The translations under genes and the position numbers were made by a program. The notes below the pieces were generated by a model, which saw nothing but the letters and a program-made list of their open reading frames with translations, had not been told where the DNA came from and ran no database searches. Below are positions 57,331 through 64,000 of a DNA stretch of 64,000 nt, piece by piece (within the stretch, counting starts at the first letter, position 1; each line of letters begins with the position of its first letter). Source of the DNA: Phycisphaeraceae bacterium (GTDB taxonomy: Bacteria; Planctomycetota; Phycisphaerae; Phycisphaerales; UBA1924); assembly GCA_015200025.1 (NCBI GenBank), contig CP054186.1, positions 3,150,643 to 3,214,642 on the forward strand. Reading direction: 5' to 3'.

Positions 57331-59607
57331 GTGAATCAGCCCGATGGCACTCAGGTCCGTTCGACCGTCGAACCCGCCGCCCCCGCCACGACCCGCCGTG
57401 GTCTGCGTGCGGCCTGCCTGCTCGCCGCGCTGGCCGGCGTCATCGCCCCGGCCCTCGATCAGCCCTTCTCCGCCTCGCCCGCCCGCGCCGAGATGCAGGG
57501 CACCGACCCGGCCCGCCCGGCCACGGACCGCGAACTGCTCGCCGACTTCATCCATTACACCCTGATCGCCAACTACCAGCTCGCCCGGGGCAAGGGCGGC
57601 GAGTTCATCGCCCGCCAGGTCAAGCCCCGCGACATGGTCGCCCTGATCGAGGCCCCCAACCTCCTGGGCGAGAACCAGCGGGCCCGGTTCGACGAGGCCG
57701 TCTCCCGCGCCCTGAAGGTCGAGAACGTCGAGCCCATCGCCGCCTCGCTCATGAGGCTGTACCGCGCCGGGAAGATCGAACTCTCCCGCGACGCCGATCA
57801 GATCGCCGAGGCCATCGGGCTGCTCACCCAGACCGAGCGTGGGCGACTGCTGGGCACCGAGCGCCTCCGCGCCGCGGGCGAGTACGCGATGCCGCAGCTG
57901 CTCAGCGTCATGATGAACACCCGCGACCTGCGCGAGCGGGTCGCCGTCCAGCAGGTCATGTCGTCGATGGGCCCGCACGCGGTCCAGCCCCTCTCGGCCG
58001 CCCTGTTGGCCCTGGAAGGGGACCCCGTCACGCAGGAGCGGATCGCCCAGACCCTGGGCGACCTGGGCTACGCGGGGGCCGCCCCCGCCCTGGCCGAGGT
58101 CCTCGAGCGCACGACCAGCGCCCCGGTCAAGGCCGCGTGCGAGCGGGCCCTGGCCCGCGTCTCGTCCCCCGGGACCCGCGCCTCGGCGGCGGACCTCTAC
58201 ACCGCCCAGGCCGACCGTTACTACCGCGAGTCCACCGACGTCACCCTGTTCCCCGGGGAAGATTTCCAGTTGCTCTGGGACTTCAACCCCAGCGTCGGGC
58301 TCACGCCCACCGCCATCCGCACCCCCGTCTTCCACGAGGCCGTCGCCATGCGGCTGGCCGCTCGGTCCCTCGCGCTCAAGGGCGAGAACCCCGATGCGAT
58401 GGCCCTGTGGGTCGCCGCCAACCTCAAGCGTGAACTCGAGACGCCCGAGGGCTACACCAACCCGGCCTACGCCCCTTCCCGCCCCGACGCGATGTACTTC
58501 GCCGTCGCCTCGGGCCCCGAGATCCAGCAGCGCGTGCTGGCCCGATCCCTGGATTCCCGCAACACCACCCTCTCCCGCCGCGCCATCGACGCCCTCTCGC
58601 GGACCGCGGGCGGGCGAGCCCTCTGGGCCTCCGACATCGGCCGCCAGCCCCTGCTCGAAGCCCTCCGCTACCCCAACCGCCGCGTGCGGTACGAGGCCGC
58701 CCTGGTCTTGGGCGCCGCCCGGCCCGCTGACCCCTTCGAGGGCTCGGACCAGGTCGTGGGCATCCTCGCCGGGTCGATCCGCGAGGCCCGCGAGCGGTAC
58801 GCGGCCGTCGTCGCCAACAACAACGAGGTGTACCTCGCCGTCCGGGGCAACCTCGAGAAGGGCGGGTTCAAGGTCCTGCCCTTCGGCCGGACGCTGGGCG
58901 ATATCGAAGCCCCGATCAACTCGGTGCCCGAGGTCGAGGTGCTCGTGCTCGCGAACGTCGAGCGTGACCGCGTCGCGGGGATCGTCGAAGAGGCCCGCCT
59001 CCCCAGCGCCCGCCTCGCGTCGACGCCCGTGCTCGTGATCGCCCCGCAGGACTCGGTCAACGACCTTCGCCGCCAGTTCGCCGGCGAGACCACCGTCGAG
59101 GTCCGCTCGTCGGGCGTCCCGGCGACGGCGATCCTCCGCACGGTCGAGGACCTCGTGGACAGCGCCCTGGGCGGGGCCATCACCCCCGACGAATCCACCC
59201 GTTACTCCCGCGCCTCGCTGGCGGTCCTCCGCGACATCGCCATCCAGGGCGGGCGGGTCTACCGCATCGACGACGCGGCCACGCGCCTGATCGACGCCCT
59301 CGCCGCCGACGGGCCGCTCTCCCTCGAGATCGCCGAGGTCCTCGCCCGGATCGACCAGGCGCAGGCCCAGGCGTCCCTCGCCGACGCCGCCAAGCGGGCC
59401 CAGGGCACGCAGCGCGTCGATCTCATGGGCAAGCTGGCGGCCTCGGCCCGCCTCTTCGGCAACCGCCTCGAAGCCCGCCACATCGACGACATCCGCCGCT
59501 ACGCCCGCTCGGCCAACGCCGCCGAGGCCACCGCCGCCTCCGCCCTCCTCGGGTCGCTCAACCTCCGCAACAGCGAGGTCATCCCGCTCATGCTCGAGAC
59601 GCGCTGA
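57331..59607 (+). CDS. Secreted HEAT-repeat-like protein
   Basis: A 758-residue exported protein. The start is a GTG at 57331 (VNQPDGTQV) with GGAG eight bases upstream. A signal peptide ends SPARAE (about residue 55). The first half is helical and HEAT/armadillo-like (AVQQVMSSMGPHAVQPLSAAL, IAQTLGDLGYAGAAPALAEVL). A middle segment near residues 500-570 (EVEVLVLANVERDRVAGIV, STPVLVIAPQDSVNDL) resembles a degenerate receiver-like alpha/beta fold; the C-terminus is helical. It may be a scaffold. The promoter and leader hairpin are separate entries. A terminator follows. Confidence 0.7.
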   Translation: MNQPDGTQVRSTVEPAAPATTRRGLRAACLLAALAGVIAPALDQPFSASPARAEMQGTDPARPATDRELLADFIHYTLIANYQLARGKGGEFIARQVKPRDMVALIEAPNLLGENQRARFDEAVSRALKVENVEPIAASLMRLYRAGKIELSRDADQIAEAIGLLTQTERGRLLGTERLRAAGEYAMPQLLSVMMNTRDLRERVAVQQVMSSMGPHAVQPLSAALLALEGDPVTQERIAQTLGDLGYAGAAPALAEVLERTTSAPVKAACERALARVSSPGTRASAADLYTAQADRYYRESTDVTLFPGEDFQLLWDFNPSVGLTPTAIRTPVFHEAVAMRLAARSLALKGENPDAMALWVAANLKRELETPEGYTNPAYAPSRPDAMYFAVASGPEIQQRVLARSLDSRNTTLSRRAIDALSRTAGGRALWASDIGRQPLLEALRYPNRRVRYEAALVLGAARPADPFEGSDQVVGILAGSIREARERYAAVVANNNEVYLAVRGNLEKGGFKVLPFGRTLGDIEAPINSVPEVEVLVLANVERDRVAGIVEEARLPSARLASTPVLVIAPQDSVNDLRRQFAGETTVEVRSSGVPATAILRTVEDLVDSALGGAITPDESTRYSRASLAVLRDIAIQGGRVYRIDDAATRLIDALAADGPLSLEIAEVLARIDQAQAQASLADAAKRAQGTQRVDLMGKLAASARLFGNRLEARHIDDIRRYARSANAAEATAASALLGSLNLRNSEVIPLMLETR

Positions 59608-59641
59608 TCGGCGTAGCTTTCAACCCTCCAATCACCCACGG

Positions 59642-59677
59642 CGGCCCGTCCTCACCCGACGGGCCGTCTTTCTTTTT
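59642..59677 (+). terminator. Terminator of the HEAT-like gene
   Basis: A nine-base stem (59642-59650 with 59658-59666) with a seven-base loop is followed by TCTTTCTTTTT. It lies 34 bases after the stop. Confidence 0.92.
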
Positions 59678-59715
59678 GCTCTCGCCCCATCCCGCGCTCC
59701 CGCCCCACCCCGCGT

Positions 59716-61095
59716 TCAGCCCCGCGTTGCCCTCGCGATCAGGCCCTCGGCCCGGCGGTGCGTCGCCGCCACGCGCTCGCCCGCGTCCGCCCCGTCCCAC
59801 ACCGCCTCGGCCATGCTCCACAGCAGGTCGCTGTAGTTCTTCCACGCCGGGGTCCTCGGGAGGACCGCGGCCCGCGGGCTCCGGGCGATCGCTTCGTGGA
59901 CCGCGAGCGAGCGGTTGGGGTGCGTGGCGCGGAAGTCGTCGCTCACGTCGGCCAGGGGCGAGTTCTTCCCGTGCCGGGCGCAGAGGAGCTCCTGCGCGTC
60001 GCGACGCTGCGTGAACGCGATGTACGCCGCCGCCCCTTCGGGCTCGCGTGCCCCCCGTGGGACGGCCAGCACGTCGCACTCGACGAGCCCGGCCGGGGGC
60101 GTGCCGGCGTCGCGGGGCGTGTCCTCGGGGAGCTCGCACGCCGCGTAGTCGAGCCCGGGCGCGTGGAGCGAGGCGAAATTCGCCATCCACGGCCCCTGCA
60201 CGCACATCGCGACCCGCCCGGTGAGGAACGGGTCGTTCGCCGAGAGCAGGGACCGCGCGAAGGCGGACGTGAAGGCCTTGATCTCGGCCCGCCCGTACCA
60301 CGCCGACGACGCCCCGAGCCACGCGTACGCGCGCCGGTTCTCCGGCCGGTCGAGGGTCACCCGCCCCGCCGCTTCGTCGAACAGCGAACCCCCGAACATT
60401 ACGGGCCAGACGTAAGGCCACCACCCCGGGATCATCGCCACGAACCCGGCCCGCTCGATCCGCCCGCCCGGCCCGCGCTCGGTCAGCGCGTGGGACGCCG
60501 CGTCGAGCCCCGCGATCGTCCGCGGCGGTCGGTCGGGGTCCAGCCCGGCCGCACGGAACCGCTCACGGTTCAGGTATAGGGCGAAGGTGTAGCACGTGTT
60601 CGCCCCCGCCCAGCACCGTCCCCCGTCGGTCAGGAGCCGCCACACCGACGGGGCGTAGTGCGGCTCTCCCGGGGTCGCCCCCAGTTCGTCCAGGGGCATG
60701 AGCGCCCCCGCCCGTGCGTACTGCGGCACGCTGTAGCTGTGCAGCCCGACGAGGTCGGGCGGGTCGCCCCCGCCGATGGCCACCATGGCCTTGGTCTGCA
60801 GGTCGCTCACCGGCGAACGCAGGACCCAGTACCGTTCCTGCGACGCGTTGAAGAGGTCGACGATCTCCTGGACCGCCGCTCCCTCGGGGCCCGTCCACTT
60901 CTCCCAATACCTCACGATCCGCCGGCCCGGGGGCACCTCACGCCGGGACCTGGGCGTCACGGGCCACAGCGCCCACGCCCCGGCCGCCAGCGCCAGCGAC
61001 GCGAGCGCCGCCCGTCGTCCGACGCCCAACCCGCCCCCGCCCCCGCTCCCGCCCCCGGCCCCGTCCCGCGGCTCTCGTTCCGGCGACGGGCCCAT
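59716..61095 (-). CDS. ABC-type sugar-binding protein
   Basis: A 459-residue exported protein of the extracellular solute-binding family 1 type. The N-terminus has a Gly-rich stretch then VGRRAALASLALAAGAWAL, which looks like a Tat or Sec signal with a twin Arg. The core shows IVRYWEKWTGPEGAAVQE, VAIGGGDPPDLVGL, GALMPLDELGA and VAMCVQGPWMANFA, typical of sugar binders. ATG 61095 is chosen. It starts 17 bases after the Gfo/Idh/MocA gene, so it is probably cotranscribed with it. No permease or ATPase is adjacent. Confidence 0.83.
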   Translation of the reverse strand: MGPSPEREPRDGAGGGSGGGGGLGVGRRAALASLALAAGAWALWPVTPRSRREVPPGRRIVRYWEKWTGPEGAAVQEIVDLFNASQERYWVLRSPVSDLQTKAMVAIGGGDPPDLVGLHSYSVPQYARAGALMPLDELGATPGEPHYAPSVWRLLTDGGRCWAGANTCYTFALYLNRERFRAAGLDPDRPPRTIAGLDAASHALTERGPGGRIERAGFVAMIPGWWPYVWPVMFGGSLFDEAAGRVTLDRPENRRAYAWLGASSAWYGRAEIKAFTSAFARSLLSANDPFLTGRVAMCVQGPWMANFASLHAPGLDYAACELPEDTPRDAGTPPAGLVECDVLAVPRGAREPEGAAAYIAFTQRRDAQELLCARHGKNSPLADVSDDFRATHPNRSLAVHEAIARSPRAAVLPRTPAWKNYSDLLWSMAEAVWDGADAGERVAATHRRAEGLIARATRG

Positions 61096-61112
61096 GCGTT
61101 CCCCCGAGGCCG

Positions 61113-62426
61113 TCAGGCCGTGTACATCCGCTCGCCCTTGGCGTCCCACATGAACGTCTTGTTCTGGCGGAAGGCCTCGACGCCCATCTTGATGGCGACC
61201 ATCGTGGCGCACCCCAGCTCGATGTTGCAGTTGACCTTGGACTTCCCGCGGATCGCGTCGATCCAGTTGTTGAGGTGGTCGCGTCCGCCGCGGTCGCCCC
61301 GGCAGGCCAGCTCGACGGAGGCCTTGTCCTCGCCCTTGAGCAGGTCCTCGTTAGCCTTGGCGAAGCGGTCCTTCCACGTGTTCTGCCGCGTGAGTTTCCA
61401 CCCGTTGGCGGCGGGCTCCATCTGCCCTGTCTGCCCGCGGATGACGTCGGGCACGCCCACGTCGTTGATCATCACGCTGATGAGCACCACCGTGTGGGCC
61501 ACGGGCTCGCGGTAATCGACGGTCAGGATCATCGTGTCGCCGATGTCGCGCCCGTCGTTCTCGACGTACAACCCGCCCGCCGCGGAGACGCGGAAGGGGT
61601 ACTGCCCGTCGGGCCCGGCGACCGCGAGCGTCAGGGGCGCCAGGCGGTGGTACATCAGGTCCGTCGCCACCCCGCCGTTGTAGTCGTAGTACTTGCGGAA
61701 GCGGAAGAACCGGTCCGCGTCCCACGAGCGCTTGGGCGCCAGCCCGTGCGCGTGACCCAGCCAGCGGTCCCAGTCCACGTACCCCTCCGCCGCGGGCGCG
61801 TTCTGCGGGCCCGCGTCCGGGTCGATCGTCCAGTTGAACTGGCCCTCGCGGCTGTTGCGGCAGTACGACCCCTGGCTCCAGACCACCGGGCCGATCCGAC
61901 CCGCCTTGATCGCCTCGCCCGCCGCCCACCACCGCTCCTCGCTCGTCCCCTGCGGGCCCACCTGCAGCACGCGGCCCGTCTTTCGCTGGACGTTGCGGCA
62001 CTCGATGGCCTGCTCCGCCGTCAGGCTCAGCGGCTTCTCGCAGTACACGTCCTTGCCCGCCTCCATCGCCTGGTTGGCGATCCGCGTGTGCCAGTGGTCG
62101 GGCGTCGCGATCAGCACCGCGTCGACCCCCTTGTCGTCGAGCACCCGCTCGTGCTCGATCGAGCCCGCCGATTCGCTCGCGCCGATCACCTTCACCGCGT
62201 TGTTCAGCCGGCGGCGGTACACGTCGCACACCCGCACCACCTCGATGTTCTCCGCCGTGGCACGCCCCACCAGCGACCGCAGGTGCACCGTCCCCATCCC
62301 CCCCGTCCCGATCACCCCGATCCGCACCCGCTCGTTCGCGCCCGAGAGCCTCGCCCAGCTCGACGCGGGCAGGAAAGACGCGGCGGCCCCGGCGGCGGCG
62401 GCCTTGAGAATGTTCCGGCGGTTCAT
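61113..62426 (-). CDS. Gfo/Idh/MocA-family oxidoreductase, exported
   Basis: A 437-residue NAD(P)-dependent oxidoreductase. The N-terminus MNRRNILKAAAAGAAASFLP is Tat-like (RRN then a hydrophobic stretch), so it is probably periplasmic. The Rossmann core follows: RIGVIGTGGMGTVHLRSL, then VLIATPDHWHTRIA and the family motif VYCEKPLSLTAEQAI. The second half is the open beta-sheet domain. Many relatives act on sugars or inositols. The start is ATG 62426; a GTG at 62432 with GGAG at good spacing is an alternative. It lies between the hydantoinase and sugar-binding genes, the latter 17 bases downstream. Confidence 0.87.
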   Translation of the reverse strand: MNRRNILKAAAAGAAASFLPASSWARLSGANERVRIGVIGTGGMGTVHLRSLVGRATAENIEVVRVCDVYRRRLNNAVKVIGASESAGSIEHERVLDDKGVDAVLIATPDHWHTRIANQAMEAGKDVYCEKPLSLTAEQAIECRNVQRKTGRVLQVGPQGTSEERWWAAGEAIKAGRIGPVVWSQGSYCRNSREGQFNWTIDPDAGPQNAPAAEGYVDWDRWLGHAHGLAPKRSWDADRFFRFRKYYDYNGGVATDLMYHRLAPLTLAVAGPDGQYPFRVSAAGGLYVENDGRDIGDTMILTVDYREPVAHTVVLISVMINDVGVPDVIRGQTGQMEPAANGWKLTRQNTWKDRFAKANEDLLKGEDKASVELACRGDRGGRDHLNNWIDAIRGKSKVNCNIELGCATMVAIKMGVEAFRQNKTFMWDAKGERMYTA

Positions 62427-62541
62427 CTTCACGCGGATCTCCTTCATTGGGGGCCGCATCTTCCCATATCCCTCCGCCCCACGCAACCCCCGGCACCCCC
62501 CGGCCACGCCCCGATCCGCCCGCCCCGCCCGACCCCGACCG

Positions 62542-63954
62542 TTACAGCCGCCCGGGGGAACGCCGCTCCACGAACCGGCCGTGCCCGGGTTTGGGCGTCG
62601 GCTTCCCCTCCTCGACGAGCACCTCACCCCGGCACAGGGTCCACCGCGCGAACCCGCCCAGCGGCATCCCCGCGAAGGGGTTCCAATCCGCCCGGCTCCG
62701 GACCGACACCCCGGGGATGACCTCGCGTGTCTCGGCCGGGTCGATGACCGCGACGTCCGCGTCGAACCCCGGCGCCAGGGCCCCCTTGCGGTCGCCCAGG
62801 CCCATGACGCGGGCCGGCGCCGCCGAGCACACCTCGACCATCCGGTTGATCGAGATCTTTCCCGCGCGCACGCCGTGCGTGTAGACGATCGGGACCATCG
62901 TGTCGAGCCCGGGTAGGCCCATGGGGATCTTCGTCCAATCCCCGTACCCCCCGGCGTGGTCCCACCACATCGCCTTCTGCTCGCGCGTGAACGAGCACGT
63001 ATCGGTCGAGGCGACGCAGACCTCCCCGTCGGCCAGCCCGCGCCAGAGCCGGGCGCGGTCCGCCGGCTTCTTGACCTGCGGGCAGCACGCGAAGAGGTGC
63101 CCGTCGGGGCGGTCGAAGACCGTGTCGTCGAGCACGAGGTACTGCACGCACGTCTCGGCCAGCACGGGCACGCCCCGCGCCCGGGCCGCCTTGATCAGGT
63201 CCGCCCCCTCGCCCGTGGACATGTGGACGACGTACATGCGGCCGCCCGTCGCCTCGCACCACCGCACCGCCCGCTCGATGGCCTCGACCTCGACGACGTT
63301 CGGGCGGGTCACGCGGTGCAGGCGGGCGCCGTGCTCGCGCATGAGCTCGGGGGTGTGGTGCCGGTCGATCAGGAGGTCCAGCACGCGCGGGCTCTCGCAG
63401 TGGACCAGCAGCATCCCGTCGTGGAGCCGCATGAGTTCCAGCGCCTCGAACATCATCGCGTCGTCGGCGTTCCACCCCTCGCGCTCGTAGATCATGAACT
63501 CCTTGAACGTCGGCATCCCCCGCGCGATCATCGCCGGGACCTCGGCCAGGTGCTCGCGCCGCGTCACCGCCAGGTGCCACGCGTAATCGACCGACGAGAT
63601 CCCCTCGGCCTTGTCCCGCCAGACCTCGTGGGCGTCGGCCAGCCCGGCCCCGGCGGGGGGGATGGCGAAGTCGATGACCATGGTCACGCACCCGTTGGCC
63701 GCCGCCGCCGACCCGGACTCGTAGTCGTCGCACGAGACCGTCCCGCAGAAGGGGAGCGCGAGGTGGACATGCACGTCGAGGCACCCGGGGATCACGTCCA
63801 TCCCCGACGCGTCGATGACCCGGCGGGCCGAGGACCCCAGCCCGCCCGGCTCGGCGACGGCGGCGATCACCCCGCCCTTGATGCCCAGGTCCGCCTTGGC
63901 GCTGCCCCAGGCGTTGTGGACCGTCCCGTGAACGATGAGGGTGTCGAAGGCCAT
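62542..63954 (-). CDS. Hydantoinase/dihydropyrimidinase-family amidohydrolase
   Basis: A 470-residue metal-dependent hydrolase. The first metal motif is GCLDVHVHLALPF. The carboxylated Lys is in GMPTFKEFMIYE. Further His residues are in LLVHCESPR and YVVHMSTGEG and the Asp is in ASTDTCSF. This places it with dihydropyrimidinases and D-hydantoinases, which open cyclic ureides such as dihydrouracil, hydantoin or allantoin; the true substrate is unknown. ATG 63954 begins MAFDTLIVHG, a common start. It is the first gene of a minus-strand group with an oxidoreductase and a sugar-binding protein. Confidence 0.88.
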   Translation of the reverse strand: MAFDTLIVHGTVHNAWGSAKADLGIKGGVIAAVAEPGGLGSSARRVIDASGMDVIPGCLDVHVHLALPFCGTVSCDDYESGSAAAANGCVTMVIDFAIPPAGAGLADAHEVWRDKAEGISSVDYAWHLAVTRREHLAEVPAMIARGMPTFKEFMIYEREGWNADDAMMFEALELMRLHDGMLLVHCESPRVLDLLIDRHHTPELMREHGARLHRVTRPNVVEVEAIERAVRWCEATGGRMYVVHMSTGEGADLIKAARARGVPVLAETCVQYLVLDDTVFDRPDGHLFACCPQVKKPADRARLWRGLADGEVCVASTDTCSFTREQKAMWWDHAGGYGDWTKIPMGLPGLDTMVPIVYTHGVRAGKISINRMVEVCSAAPARVMGLGDRKGALAPGFDADVAVIDPAETREVIPGVSVRSRADWNPFAGMPLGGFARWTLCRGEVLVEEGKPTPKPGHGRFVERRSPGRL

Positions 63955-64000
63955 GCGCGGCGATGGTAGAACGGGGCCCGCCGACCCGTCGGGGCCGTGC

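Overview
The window looks like a piece of a chromosome from a Planctomycetota bacterium of the Phycisphaerae/Phycisphaerales type. The evidence is very high G+C, secreted proteins ending in two dockerin-like 'NGDGFVDFFD' loops and a terminal Gly-Cys, Planctomycete-style pseudopilin-like proteins ('[22 protein letters not shown]'), a fused AroDE, a small inner-membrane protein of DUF5658 type, and LPS (Kdo) genes. The taxon is inferred from family knowledge only; no 16S or other marker was compared.

Layout. 0-9 kb: a minus-strand group with nuoC, then plus-strand genes for a small hypothetical protein, a TolB-like lipoprotein, a CsgG/LpoB-like lipoprotein, a small basic protein, a Xer recombinase, a periplasmic beta-carbonic anhydrase, a saccharopine-dehydrogenase-like enzyme and a DUF2007 protein. 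9-12.6 kb (minus): an HI0933-type flavoprotein, a nuclease lipoprotein and release factor 1. 12.7-18 kb (plus): a tightly overlapping run of an ABC exporter ATPase and permease, a methyltransferase, AroDE and a membrane protein. 18-21 kb (minus): a FabZ / acyl carrier protein / second dehydratase cassette, then a secreted coiled-coil protein with a Gly-rich tail. 21-26 kb: a 1292-residue tricorn-like protease and a PAS/LuxR-like regulator.

26-29 kb (minus): two tandem Ig-like secreted paralogues with dockerin-like ends, then scpA. 29.9-34.6 kb (plus): kdsD, kdsC and a very large LptC/OstA-like protein, a plausible LPS operon. 34.6-38.5 kb: a secreted phosphodiesterase-fold protein, tRNA-Arg(TCT), a class-III PLP enzyme and a pseudopilin-like protein. 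38.8-48 kb: a block of secreted proteins (a four-repeat 991-residue protein, a PQQ-type sugar dehydrogenase, a 135-residue mini protein, a metalloprotease, a collagen-like protein). Between the first two lies an 85-bp tract that is G except for four T's. 48-56 kb: a Fur-family regulator divergent from an MFS exporter, serS, an FHA-GspE ATPase, another dockerin-ended protein and a second pseudopilin-like protein. 56-64 kb: an HTH-receiver regulator divergent from a HEAT-like secreted protein, then a minus-strand run of a hydantoinase, a Gfo/Idh/MocA oxidoreductase and a sugar-binding lipoprotein-like protein.

The most coherent theme is an extracellular one. Six proteins share a Cys-terminated double-loop C-terminal module, and pseudopilin-like genes and an FHA-GspE ATPase sit next to some of them. 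Whether these form a sorting or surface-anchoring system is an inference. No transposase, prophage, rRNA or CRISPR array was seen.
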